DNA of 64,000 nucleotides from a virus, in IMG/VR virus record IMGVR_UViG_3300046543_000266, positions 153,606 through 217,605 of that record; one strand, given 5' to 3'. The notes below the pieces were generated by a model. The model ran no database searches and was not told the origin of the DNA. It saw nothing but the letters and a program-made list of their open reading frames with translations. The stretch's first letter is position 1. Each line of letters opens with the position of its first letter. The position numbers were made by a program, and so were the translations under genes. Positions 55,882-63,890 of this stretch are shown here, piece by piece.

Positions 55882-56419
55882 GGCGTTGGAATGTGTGTTG
55901 AGGTTCGTCTTGCGGGTCGCGACCTTGTTTCACAGGGTCGAGAACAACGTCGCTGTCTTCGTCAGCGTTGAGCCAGCCGCGTATCTCGATGTCCTGCCAC
56001 GCCTGACGCATGGTCACCAGTTCGGACTTGTCCATGAGTTTCAACGACATGCGACAGAACTCTTCCAGCTTGTCGATCAGCTCTTCGTCGATGATCCGGT
56101 CGTGGCGCACGGTGCGGAGCACGCTGAGGATGCTGTCGTTGTGGATGTCGGGATTGCTCGGATCGTCGAGTACATCTTGGCCGCGCCACACCTTCTTGAT
56201 GATTTCGGGCTTGCTGATAAGGCGCAGGTGCAACACGAACTGCGAGAAGTTCTGTAGCTTGTCGAGATCAGTCTCGTTGAGCTCACCGTTGCGAAGGTTC
56301 GTGATTGTTTCGACAACTCGGCGACGATACGTCTGCACGTAGTTGTAGTGTTGATGGAACAGTTGCGGGTCTCGATGCACACGCTTCTTCGTCGGGATCT
56401 TGGATCGATTCTTTGCCAT
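55793..56419 (-). CDS. Unrecognised helical protein
   Basis: 208 residues. Basic N-terminus (MAKNRSKIPTKKRVHRDP), then helices (NYVQTYRRRVVETITNLRN, LIDKLEEFCRMSLKLMDKSELV). The C-terminal 60 residues overlap the next gene and are polar. Unknown. Confidence 0.6.
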   Translation of the reverse strand: MAKNRSKIPTKKRVHRDPQLFHQHYNYVQTYRRRVVETITNLRNGELNETDLDKLQNFSQFVLHLRLISKPEIIKKVWRGQDVLDDPSNPDIHNDSILSVLRTVRHDRIIDEELIDKLEEFCRMSLKLMDKSELVTMRQAWQDIEIRGWLNADEDSDVVLDPVKQGRDPQDEPQHTFQRHEHAIREESSPAAGSDTADCQQTCDEGAH

Positions 56420-56443
56420 GTCGGGTGTTCTTGAATGCTCCGT

Positions 56444-56472
56444 TGTGGAAAGGGGGAACCCGAAGGCTCCCC
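56444..56472 (-). terminator. UUCG-capped terminator hairpin
   Basis: Minus-strand GGGGAGCC-TTCG-GGTTCCCC followed by CTTTCC. Clean intrinsic terminator, ending the RyR-domain gene transcript. Confidence 0.75.
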
Positions 56473-56484
56473 GTGTGAACTACT

Positions 56485-57462
56485 TTACTCGGCGTCACCC
56501 CAGTCCGGATCGCGCTCGACGACGGCCGTCGGTTGTTTGATCACACCGTCTTCGGCGACCCACGGCTTGAGGTTGGCTTCGGCTTCCTCTTCGGCGATGC
56601 GCACGTCCAGCGGTTCGGCCGGTTCTTCGGTGAACTCCACGTCGGTAACGGCTTCGGCCGGCGATTCGTTGGCGAGCTCGACGGGCACCGCTTCGATCGA
56701 CCACGAGGCGCGCGTGCCGTTGTTGTCCGTGTAGTTGACATACGGTATGGACTGCGCTTGGTTGAGCTCGTCCTTCCCAACGAAGCGGAACACGTCGCCG
56801 ATCTTGAGTGCCAGGAATTCACCGGGCACGAAGTCCAGGTTGTTACCAGTCCAGATCTCGATCGGCTGCAGATTCGGCGACGGGTGCGGCAGCTTTTCAA
56901 ACAGCGACATGACGACGCCATGGAACAGGAAATCCTTCACGCGCTGTTCTTGCGGAAGGGCTTCGTAGGGAAGCATCGCCGGGTTGGTCTTGGCTTCCTC
57001 GTCCTTGACCTTGCCATATGTCCAGCCTTCCGCTTGCTTGGCTGCCATCCACGCTGCGTGTTGCTGTTCGGCAGTGGACGTCGGATTGCGCAGCTTGAAG
57101 ATCACGCCGTTGGTCATTGACTGCTTCTGCGCGTCGGACGCTTCGGCCCACGCGACGACGTCGTGACCGAGTGCCTTCAGGTACGACTGGTTGACTTCGT
57201 GCGCAACCTTCGCGATCGTCTCGATGTTGATGGTGCCCTGCACGTTGATGAAGCTGATCGGGTCGTCGTTCGTAACGATGATGTTGTAGCACTGGACATG
57301 ATCGCCGGTTGCCACGCTGACCGTCGGGTCGTTGTTGCGCAGAGCCGCGGCAAATCCTTCGGCGATGCGCGTGAGACTTTCGGTGTTGGGTTCGTTCGCC
57401 ACCTGAATGTGGAGAATGCGTTTTGCGTTGTGGATGGGTGTGCTGACTTGGACGTCGCTCAT
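56485..57462 (-). CDS. RyR-domain protein
   Basis: 325 residues. Residues ~105-180 hold a RyR (ryanodine-receptor) domain: WAEASDAQKQSMTNGVIFKL, then AAWMAAKQAEGWTYGKVKDEEAKTNPAMLPYEAL. The N-terminal ~100 residues are mixed, and the last ~70 are acidic (AEPLDVRIAEEEAEANLKPW). Phage RyR domains are thought to bind NAD-derived or other small nucleotides and have been linked to counter-defence. Possible role here is inferred only from the domain. Confidence 0.65.
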   Translation of the reverse strand: MSDVQVSTPIHNAKRILHIQVANEPNTESLTRIAEGFAAALRNNDPTVSVATGDHVQCYNIIVTNDDPISFINVQGTINIETIAKVAHEVNQSYLKALGHDVVAWAEASDAQKQSMTNGVIFKLRNPTSTAEQQHAAWMAAKQAEGWTYGKVKDEEAKTNPAMLPYEALPQEQRVKDFLFHGVVMSLFEKLPHPSPNLQPIEIWTGNNLDFVPGEFLALKIGDVFRFVGKDELNQAQSIPYVNYTDNNGTRASWSIEAVPVELANESPAEAVTDVEFTEEPAEPLDVRIAEEEAEANLKPWVAEDGVIKQPTAVVERDPDWGDAE

Positions 57463-57514
57463 TGTTGGACTGCTCCTGTGTAAGATTATGGGACTGCGTT
57501 TGTGTACGCGTTGT

Positions 57515-57521
57515 TATTTAC
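57515..57521 (-). promoter_or_regulatory. GTAAATA promoter-like motif upstream of RyR gene
   Basis: Minus-strand CCGTAAATAACAAC, 55 bases upstream of the start at 57462. Seven of eight bases of the motif. Confidence 0.5.
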
Positions 57522-57890
57522 GGTAGGTGGGTGAGGCCGGAGTTAGCATCATTTGCGCACGTACATGAAGGAGATGAAGTGAAGATGACTGGTAGGGATA
57601 CGGATGACGTCTCTTTTCAAGTTTCCAGTAAAGCGAGCGAAGCGAGATTTACCACCAGCGAGCGCAGCGAGTCTGGTGAACCATCCTATACCACATGGGG
57701 GTGTGGGGGTGTGGGAATATGGTTCTCAAGTTTCATGCAATGACAACTACGGGCTTCGCCCTCCGTTGTCTAGGCATGGTACAGAACCTCCGAAGGAGGT
57801 AGAAAAGAGGAATCCTCAGCCTCAAAAACCTAGGTGTTAGGTGCAGAAATTTGCCTTAATAATATGTAATAATGGTATATACCTAACAGT

Positions 57891-57898
57891 AGTAAATA
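57891..57898 (+). promoter_or_regulatory. AGTAAATA late-promoter-like motif (plus strand)
   Basis: Plus-strand GTAGTAAATAAGCC, 29 bases before the helicase start at 57927. It points rightwards, opposite to those left of 57.5 kb, matching the change of gene direction. Confidence 0.7.
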
Positions 57899-57926
57899 AG
57901 CCTCATGAGATGCTCGTGCGCAAACT

Positions 57927-60023
57927 GTGCTCGATCATGTTCGTTCGCAAATTTACCGGAGCACATTCTTGAACGTCGTTCACACTGTAAGTAGTCTGCC
58001 CGGCATGGGCAAAACCGAAGGGGCCGTGCGGTTGATGGCGAAACACCTGCTGTCCGACGCCGATGGTGTCGTGCTCTACGTGGCTCCTACAGTCATGCTT
58101 CTGAAGAAGGTGGAAGAGCGTCTGAAGGTCATGCTGCAATCAATGGGTGGCAAGCCGCGCCACGAAGCCAACATCCTCACGTACAACGAACTGCCGGGCG
58201 ACGGTGAAGGTGGCACCCCTCGCGGTGTGGTGCATAGCATTCTCGAAGACCTGAGCGGCAGTGCCCGAGCAGGTGGCAATCTGTTGATGAGCGCTCGGAA
58301 CAATGCTGTGGCATTCGTCACACACTCCGCGTTCTTCCTGCTGCCGTTCGAGTTCAAGAACAAAGAGCGCGTCAGTGTTGTCTTCGACGAGGCTCGGAAA
58401 TGCGTGTTCGAACCTACCGAGGTCGCACTCACTGAAAAGGAACTCGACCTGTTCAACACCTACATGCAGGACGATGCGTCGCCGCGTCCGTCTGAGTATC
58501 GGCAGGTCAGCTTCAACACTAAGAAGCTGCGCGATCTCGAGAAGCTGATGATCGATCTGCGTGCCAACAAAAGTATGAAGGCGTTCGAGGTCAACCGCTT
58601 TCTCGATATGGTGAAGGCGCTCAAGCGCGGCACTACTGAGGTCTACTATCTCAAGAAGCGATCTTCAAAGAAATATAAGGATGCCACTACCGGAGAACTG
58701 AAGTACCGCACGGCCCTCAAGTTCTACGAGGTCCACATTCCCGGCAAGGTGTTCTTCGGTTGGAAGCGAGTGGTGCTCATGTCAGCGTTTCTCGAACACA
58801 CTCAGCTATACGCCCTTCTGTGTCGTGGCGTGTTCAAGAGTGGCGCGGGCGTCTACACTATGGCGATAGTCAACGGCGTGTGGAAACCGAAGCCCGCCCG
58901 TCGCAACGTTGCGCACGACGTCGAACTCGTCGACGTGACTGAACGGGTTATCAAGGACTACAAGAAGCGGCACGCACAGATCATGCGGCGCTACTCCAAC
59001 GTCACGATCGTATCGTTGACCGGCAACAAAGATACGCCAGTAACAACTCGCAACCTTATCTCGTCGGAGAAGCTGAACGGTGTGGTAGTCAAGACCAAGG
59101 CGATGGCCGAGAAGGGTAAGAAGCAACTTGAAGAACTGTGGGAACGATCCGGCAGTGCCAACGGCATGGGTATCAAATCAATTCGCGAGATCCTGTACGC
59201 GACAGCCGAGTCCCGTCAGCGGCAAGTTCTCACGTCATTCGCCAAGGACTTGCGCGCATGGCATGACAAACTGAACAAGGCCGCCGAAGCTCCGTATCTG
59301 TGGTATCTAGAACAAGGCATCCACGTGGCCGGTCAGTGGTTCGACCGTAACAGTAACAGCAGTCCGGTTCCTCTGTTCCTCGCCAACAAGAACCACATGG
59401 CGGCGCTTCGGAGGCAGCGCCCTGACTTGCGTCGAATGGTCAAGAAACTCCCGTCTGCGTGCCACGGCCGCGACGACTTCAAGGACCACTGCATGTTGCT
59501 GTTCCAGGCAGCTATCAATCCGAAGCCGGAGGCGCGTGCCTTCTACGAAGGTCACATGCCGTGGTATGACTATAATCAAGATCACGTAGTAGACGTGGCA
59601 GTACAGGCCGCGACTCGCACGTCGATGCGGGATACATCAAAGACCGAACCAGTCTTGATCGTAGTGCCTGACCCACATCTAATGGGCTTGCTTGCCGAGC
59701 GCCTCGGTAACGTCACAACCAGTTTCGCGCAAGACGACTACGGTGTCCCGGGGGTCTACTCGATTTCACTGCGTCGGCCGAAGCAAGCTGTGGTCAAGCG
59801 GTATCAAACGTCGGACAAGGGCAAGGAAGCCATACGCCGTGCGCGGGCGAACGCCAAGAAGAGCCCACACTTCGCACGCATCAATAGCCTGACCACTCAG
59901 ATCGCACGCATCAACAAGAAGGGTGTGGACTCTCGCGAAACGAAGGCGCGTCTCGATGCATTGGTAGCTGAGCGTCTAGCAAAACGCGCACTCCATTCTC
60001 AGTGGATGAAAGACAACAAGTAA
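57927..60023 (+). CDS. SF2-type helicase-like protein
   Basis: 698 residues if started at GTG 57927 (no clear ribosome site; other starts are possible). Residues 23-33 SLPGMGKTEGA is Walker A; RVSVVFDEARKCVF is Walker B (DEAR box); VDVAVQAATRTSMRDTSKTEPV resembles the late helicase motifs. Many basic segments (KKRSSKKYKDATTG) and a Lys/Arg-rich C-terminus suit nucleic-acid binding. It may unwind DNA or RNA like T4 UvsW, but the subfamily cannot be named. Confidence 0.65.
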   Translation: MLDHVRSQIYRSTFLNVVHTVSSLPGMGKTEGAVRLMAKHLLSDADGVVLYVAPTVMLLKKVEERLKVMLQSMGGKPRHEANILTYNELPGDGEGGTPRGVVHSILEDLSGSARAGGNLLMSARNNAVAFVTHSAFFLLPFEFKNKERVSVVFDEARKCVFEPTEVALTEKELDLFNTYMQDDASPRPSEYRQVSFNTKKLRDLEKLMIDLRANKSMKAFEVNRFLDMVKALKRGTTEVYYLKKRSSKKYKDATTGELKYRTALKFYEVHIPGKVFFGWKRVVLMSAFLEHTQLYALLCRGVFKSGAGVYTMAIVNGVWKPKPARRNVAHDVELVDVTERVIKDYKKRHAQIMRRYSNVTIVSLTGNKDTPVTTRNLISSEKLNGVVVKTKAMAEKGKKQLEELWERSGSANGMGIKSIREILYATAESRQRQVLTSFAKDLRAWHDKLNKAAEAPYLWYLEQGIHVAGQWFDRNSNSSPVPLFLANKNHMAALRRQRPDLRRMVKKLPSACHGRDDFKDHCMLLFQAAINPKPEARAFYEGHMPWYDYNQDHVVDVAVQAATRTSMRDTSKTEPVLIVVPDPHLMGLLAERLGNVTTSFAQDDYGVPGVYSISLRRPKQAVVKRYQTSDKGKEAIRRARANAKKSPHFARINSLTTQIARINKKGVDSRETKARLDALVAERLAKRALHSQWMKDNK

Positions 60024-60034
60024 CGAGGAATCAA

Positions 60035-60175
60035 ATGAAAGCAGTCAAGAAGGTGCACACATCGCCCGACGAGTTTAACTCTGAGGGCTTCGACAAGGAC
60101 GGATTCCGACCTACCTACAGTGACGAGCGAACCAAAATCCGTGAGCGGGTACTACGTGAGCTGGCTAGTAAATAA
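60035..60175 (+). CDS. 46-residue unrecognised protein
   Basis: MKAVKKVHTSPDEFNSEGFD... with a charged C-terminus. GAGGA lies before the ATG. Its end, AGT AAA TAA, doubles as the late-promoter motif for the next gene. Unknown. Confidence 0.55.
   Translation: MKAVKKVHTSPDEFNSEGFDKDGFRPTYSDERTKIRERVLRELASK
60167..60174 (+). promoter_or_regulatory. AGTAAATA motif formed by the end of a gene
   Basis: Plus-strand CTAGTAAATAAC; its AGTAAATAA is also the last Ser-Lys-stop of the gene ending at 60175. The next start, 60210, is 35 bases further. Confidence 0.65.
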
Positions 60176-60209
60176 CACGGTCAACATACCTACACACCAA
60201 GGAGCCATC

Positions 60210-60512
60210 ATGCCCTACCAAATCGACACATCCACCAACGTCAAGACTGGCGAGTTCTTCCAACACTACAAGGGCGGCGTCTACGAGATTGTAACGCTGG
60301 CAATGAACGAGGGCGACGGCAAGACTATGGTCGTCTACAAGAACTGGGATGACGAGACCTTCGTCCGCCCGCTCGAAGAATTCGTCGCGGTGATGCCCGG
60401 TCTGCTAATGCCACCGGATACTCCGGTCCACCGCTTCAACCTCATCTGCGACAAGGCAGCACTGCGCGATCTGCAAGCGCACGAAGCAGCCAAGCGCTTG
60501 CGGGGCGTCTGA
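60210..60512 (+). CDS. DUF1653 family protein
   Basis: 100 residues from ATG 60210 (AAGGAG before). FFQHYKGGVYEIVTLAMNEG, MVVYKNWDDETFVRPLEEF matches the DUF1653 pattern (small beta-barrel, HYKG..Y...). Function unknown though common in bacteria and phages. Its TGATG end overlaps the SbcD-like start. Confidence 0.7.
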   Translation: MPYQIDTSTNVKTGEFFQHYKGGVYEIVTLAMNEGDGKTMVVYKNWDDETFVRPLEEFVAVMPGLLMPPDTPVHRFNLICDKAALRDLQAHEAAKRLRGV

Positions 60513-61549
60513 TGGCTGAGTTCATCGGGATAGGGGATTTGCATCTTACCAGCGCAGACGGTTCTGGTGGACTGGCGAAGTACATTCAGAACCCCAACGA
60601 AATGGTGATGGAGGAACTACTGACGGTCCTCCAGTGGGCGCGCAAGAAGGGCATCTCGAAGGCGATCTTCTACGGCGACGTGTGCGACAGCCCGCGCATG
60701 AGCTACGAAGCGTTGATCGCCTTCACGAAGTTCCTGTCCGAGAACGACGACTTCATGTTCTACATCATCTTGGGCAACCACGATATGTATGGTGAGACGC
60801 CGGAGACCGGGCACAGCCTCGAAGTGCTCCAGCTGCTGTACTCGAAGAAGAACGTGCGCTTCATCACCAAGCCCCGGACGCTCGACATCGACGGGGCTAA
60901 GGTGCGGTTCCTGCCGTACCCGTTCGAGAACTTCGACAAGAATGCCCTCAACGTTTTCCACAAGGAAGTGTACGGATCGAAGGGTGACAGCGGCCGGGTC
61001 ATGGAAGGCGACGATATGTCGAAGAGCAAGGCTGTGGTTGTGGCCGGTCACTTGCATACCGCACATCGGGTTCGCAACACGTTCTACAGTGGAACGCTGT
61101 ATCAGACCAACTTCGGCGAGTCACAAGATAAGTTCTTCCATCACATCGACTTCCACAGCCCGTCCGAGTACAGTATTGAGTTGGTGCCTCACAAGCCGAA
61201 GTACGTGTTGCATAACGTGGTGCTCCAGTCCCGCGCTGATCTAGCAACTATCCCGACTGGCGAGACCAATCTGGTGAAGCTGGTAGTGCAAGACGGTGCC
61301 GACGTAACGGCTGCCGACTATGCCAACCGTCCGAACATCGCAGTCGTCAAGAACTTCAAATCGAAGGACGATCTGCACGCGGTGCTGACCGAGGATCTGA
61401 CTGAGGGCAAGCAACTGGTGGTACGCACCGAGGACTTCTTCAGGGCGTGGATCGATAGTCTCGACGTAGAAAGCGCCATGCGCAAGCGCGTCCGTCAAGT
61501 ACGCCGTCGTGTTTTAGAAGCAGTCCCATCAAAGATGGAGCGTGTATGA
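60512..61549 (+). CDS. SbcD/Mre11-like phosphoesterase (gp47-type)
   Basis: 345 residues. IGDLHLTSADG (GDxH), ISKAIFYGDVCDS (GDxxD), YIILGNHDMYG (GNHD) and VVVAGHLHTAHR (GHxH) are the metallophosphoesterase motifs in order. T4 gp47 is the nuclease half of a gp46-gp47 DNA end-processing pair; the ATPase partner (gp46/SbcC-like) is not seen in this window. Likely works in recombination or end resection. Confidence 0.8.
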   Translation: MAEFIGIGDLHLTSADGSGGLAKYIQNPNEMVMEELLTVLQWARKKGISKAIFYGDVCDSPRMSYEALIAFTKFLSENDDFMFYIILGNHDMYGETPETGHSLEVLQLLYSKKNVRFITKPRTLDIDGAKVRFLPYPFENFDKNALNVFHKEVYGSKGDSGRVMEGDDMSKSKAVVVAGHLHTAHRVRNTFYSGTLYQTNFGESQDKFFHHIDFHSPSEYSIELVPHKPKYVLHNVVLQSRADLATIPTGETNLVKLVVQDGADVTAADYANRPNIAVVKNFKSKDDLHAVLTEDLTEGKQLVVRTEDFFRAWIDSLDVESAMRKRVRQVRRRVLEAVPSKMERV

Positions 61550-61998
61550 CCCCTACCGTTACTCAAGTCAAAGTCGTTGCCATCGAACTCGACAGGCGTG
61601 CGTGCGCCAATCAACTGTCCGACATGTCGTTCCCACCCTCGTTCTCACGGATGGTACTCGAGACGGTTCGCAACTACGAGAACCCCAATCAGCTGATGAC
61701 TGCGCATGTGCTGTACGCGGAAAGCGCCGATCTGATCCTGCCGTTGGGTATCGTCTCGCGCTACTATCCGTATCAGTACGACGCGCGGATTGCGGTTGTC
61801 AAGAATCAGAATCTGCCCTATTACGCACACGCGTACCTGCCGAGCGCCGATCGCTACCCTGATGCCGCCATGTGCATCTTCCAAGGTTCCCACGACACAC
61901 TCGAAGCGGCTACCCTCAGTATCCAGGAACGCTGGCTGCTGATTCAGCAATCCATGTCGATGGTCACCATTCAACCTCTCGAGACACCCCATGTTTAA
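61546..61998 (+). CDS. Unrecognised protein
   Basis: 150 residues (MTPTVTQVKVVAIELDRRAC...), start overlapping the SbcD-like stop (ATGA). Alternating strands and helices (YYPYQYDARIAVVKNQNLPY). No domain recognised. Confidence 0.6.
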   Translation: MTPTVTQVKVVAIELDRRACANQLSDMSFPPSFSRMVLETVRNYENPNQLMTAHVLYAESADLILPLGIVSRYYPYQYDARIAVVKNQNLPYYAHAYLPSADRYPDAAMCIFQGSHDTLEAATLSIQERWLLIQQSMSMVTIQPLETPHV

Positions 61999-62194
61999 GA
62001 TTCTCATCACCACCATCTCGTACATCGTCGGCGGCCCCGGCATGAATAGCCAGACGGCGCTGCACACCATCGTCACGCAGTTCGGCAATCGCGAAGAAGC
62101 ACTGACCGCCGTCCGCATGATCAACGCGCAGAAGGAAGATACCCAGCTCCTCATTCAACGGGCGGTCCCGATGTTCGACCCGAAGAAACCATGA
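61991..62194 (+). CDS. Small unrecognised protein
   Basis: 67 residues (MFKILITTISYIVGGPGM...), one hydrophobic N-terminal stretch then a helical tail (EALTAVRMINAQKEDTQLLI). Overlaps the previous gene by 8 bases. Confidence 0.55.
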   Translation: MFKILITTISYIVGGPGMNSQTALHTIVTQFGNREEALTAVRMINAQKEDTQLLIQRAVPMFDPKKP

Positions 62195-62385
62195 TAATCC
62201 GCCGCCACGCCCGCAACGACTTCGTGGCCTTGCGCATATGCGAGACCATCGACGATTACAACGGCACCGTTTTCAGTGTGACGCACGACGGCGTGAAGTA
62301 CATCGTGTGGGCCAACATACATGACTCCAGGCTGTCGCAACTCGATGCTCAGCTGGACCACGTCTACATGGAGCCCGACAAATGA
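62191..62385 (+). CDS. Small unrecognised protein
   Basis: 64 residues (MIIRRHARNDFVALRIC...), beta-rich (NGTVFSVTHDGVKYIVW). Start overlaps the previous stop. Unknown. Confidence 0.55.
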   Translation: MIIRRHARNDFVALRICETIDDYNGTVFSVTHDGVKYIVWANIHDSRLSQLDAQLDHVYMEPDK

Positions 62386-62756
62386 ACGGCAATCTTGAAG
62401 AACACGACGCCCGGCAGCAGACCATTCAGAATACGCTGTCTGCGTGCGCTGGCCTAATCCACCTTCTGATCGAAGCGCAGCGCAGCACTGACGCGCTGTC
62501 CGAGCCTGTTGCCCGTCCGGAGTACGGTGGGGAAAATCCGAAGCTGTTCGGTCACGGCAGTCAGGTGTCCCGCCTTGATGCCCTGCGCTTTCAGATGGAC
62601 CTGCTGAACAACTCCATGCACGCGCTCGACACTGATCTGCGTGCGCGTGCGGCTGACGTGGACGAAGCATTCCGCTACAAGGTCCAGTCACGTCAGACTG
62701 CGCTGGATGATGCGTTGCGCAATATGACCACGCTTACGGGAGTGCCAAAGCTGTGA
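62382..62756 (+). CDS. Unrecognised helical protein
   Basis: 124 residues, mostly helical (LDALRFQMDLLNNSMHALDTDL), consistent with coiled-coil oligomer. Starts in ATGA coupling. Unknown. Confidence 0.55.
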   Translation: MNGNLEEHDARQQTIQNTLSACAGLIHLLIEAQRSTDALSEPVARPEYGGENPKLFGHGSQVSRLDALRFQMDLLNNSMHALDTDLRARAADVDEAFRYKVQSRQTALDDALRNMTTLTGVPKL

Positions 62757-63016
62757 ACACTCAACCTGAACGTGGAACGTACTGCGTGGTGATCCACGAT
62801 CAACTCGCGGTGTCTTACTGTCCGCTGCCCGACGGTGAATGTATGTGGAAGCACCGATCAACCGGAAGGTGCATGTACAGCGAGGAATTCGCAGCCACGA
62901 GTTTTACGCCCAATGAATTCGCACAGCGAGTTGGGTTGCCCGCAATTCCTGCGGACGTAGTAAATATAATCAAACGGGTTCTGGTAACCCGCATCCGAGA
63001 CGAGCTCGCCACGTAG
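62753..63016 (+). CDS. Unrecognised protein, GTG start
   Basis: 87 residues from GTG 62753. Has GTYCVVIHDQLAVSYCPLPDGEC with four Cys, possibly metal-binding. The AGTAAATA motif at 62959 lies inside it. Unknown. Confidence 0.5.
   Translation: MNTQPERGTYCVVIHDQLAVSYCPLPDGECMWKHRSTGRCMYSEEFAATSFTPNEFAQRVGLPAIPADVVNIIKRVLVTRIRDELAT
62959..62966 (+). promoter_or_regulatory. AGTAAATA motif (intragenic)
   Basis: Plus-strand GTAGTAAATATAATC, about 113 bases before the start at 63079, inside the preceding gene's coding region. Confidence 0.5.
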
Positions 63017-63078
63017 CAATCCCGCTCGGATACAAACCCATCCCACGTCTCGTTCCCAATCCTATCGGAGAAATCCAC

Positions 63079-63801
63079 ATGAGTATCAAAAGCATCAGCA
63101 TCAGCGACCTCGAAGCACAGGGACCCCGTGGTTCGGTGTGGGTTCTGAACAGCGCAGCAACCTCGCAGTACGCACTCGTCGGCGAAATCGTCATCAACAT
63201 CCCGAAGACCAACGGCGCCGGTGCCGACCCGCTCAAGATCCCGCAGACGTGGCTCCCGGTCGACGCTGCTGCCCGCTTCCCGCGTGAACGTCTGCTCGAC
63301 GCAGCCGAATTCCGTAGCGCCGTCGTCAACGGTCTGGTCACGATCGTCGACGAAGAAACCGCCGCCAAGATCCTGCGCAAGGACGGGGCCACCGACGAAC
63401 TGAAGCGTCTGCGTGCTACCGACCAACACGTCCGTCAAGCCGGTGCCGCTCGTACCATCGCTGACTCGAACGTCGAGATCTCGCGTGCTGACGGCGTCAA
63501 GGACGACGAAGACGAAGGCGACAAGGTCGAGATCTACGGCAGCAACGACGAAGACGACAACCTCGCACGCAAGGCGAAGAACGGCGTCGAACTCAACGAC
63601 GGCCACAAGCCCTCGTTCCTCATGTTCGTCGACAAGCTCAAGACCGAGTCGGACATCGGCGCGCTGAACGCAATCCGCAGCCGCGCGAAGTTCACCCGCA
63701 AGGAAATGCGCTTCATGCGTGACAACCTCACGCGCGGCGAATTCCCGAAGACGATCAAGGCACTCAAGTCGCGCATCGCCGAGTTCAAGACTACCGCGTA
63801 A
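63079..63801 (+). CDS. Unrecognised acidic protein
   Basis: 240 residues (MSIKSISISDLEAQGPRG...). N-terminal half looks beta (VWVLNSAATSQYALVGEIVI); residues ~140-175 are acidic (DDEDEGDKVEIYGSNDED); the C-terminus is basic-helical (RSRAKFTRKEMRFMRDNL). No domain recognised. It follows a late-promoter motif, which would favour a late or structural role. Confidence 0.65.
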   Translation: MSIKSISISDLEAQGPRGSVWVLNSAATSQYALVGEIVINIPKTNGAGADPLKIPQTWLPVDAAARFPRERLLDAAEFRSAVVNGLVTIVDEETAAKILRKDGATDELKRLRATDQHVRQAGAARTIADSNVEISRADGVKDDEDEGDKVEIYGSNDEDDNLARKAKNGVELNDGHKPSFLMFVDKLKTESDIGALNAIRSRAKFTRKEMRFMRDNLTRGEFPKTIKALKSRIAEFKTTA

Positions 63802-63890
63802 TTCAGAAGTTCCCGTAGCGCCGTCGTATCTGTCAGGTTCACAACACCAACAGTCATAACTACCAACCGACTTACAAGGAGTATCACACA

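Larger units (their letters stand above)
57463..57926. other. Divergent intergenic region with clustered hairpins
   Basis: 464 bases between the minus-strand and plus-strand gene blocks, without a supported ORF. It holds two tandem hairpins (57628-57652 and 57653-57678) whose loops share GCGAGCGNAGCGAG, a G-rich stretch GGGGGTGTGGGGGTGTGGG near 57697, a GGGC-TTC-GCCC hairpin (57743-57769), an ACCTCC-GAA-GGAGGT hairpin (57786-57800) and an AT-rich stretch (57850-57890). It could be a promoter hub or origin. Confidence 0.45.
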
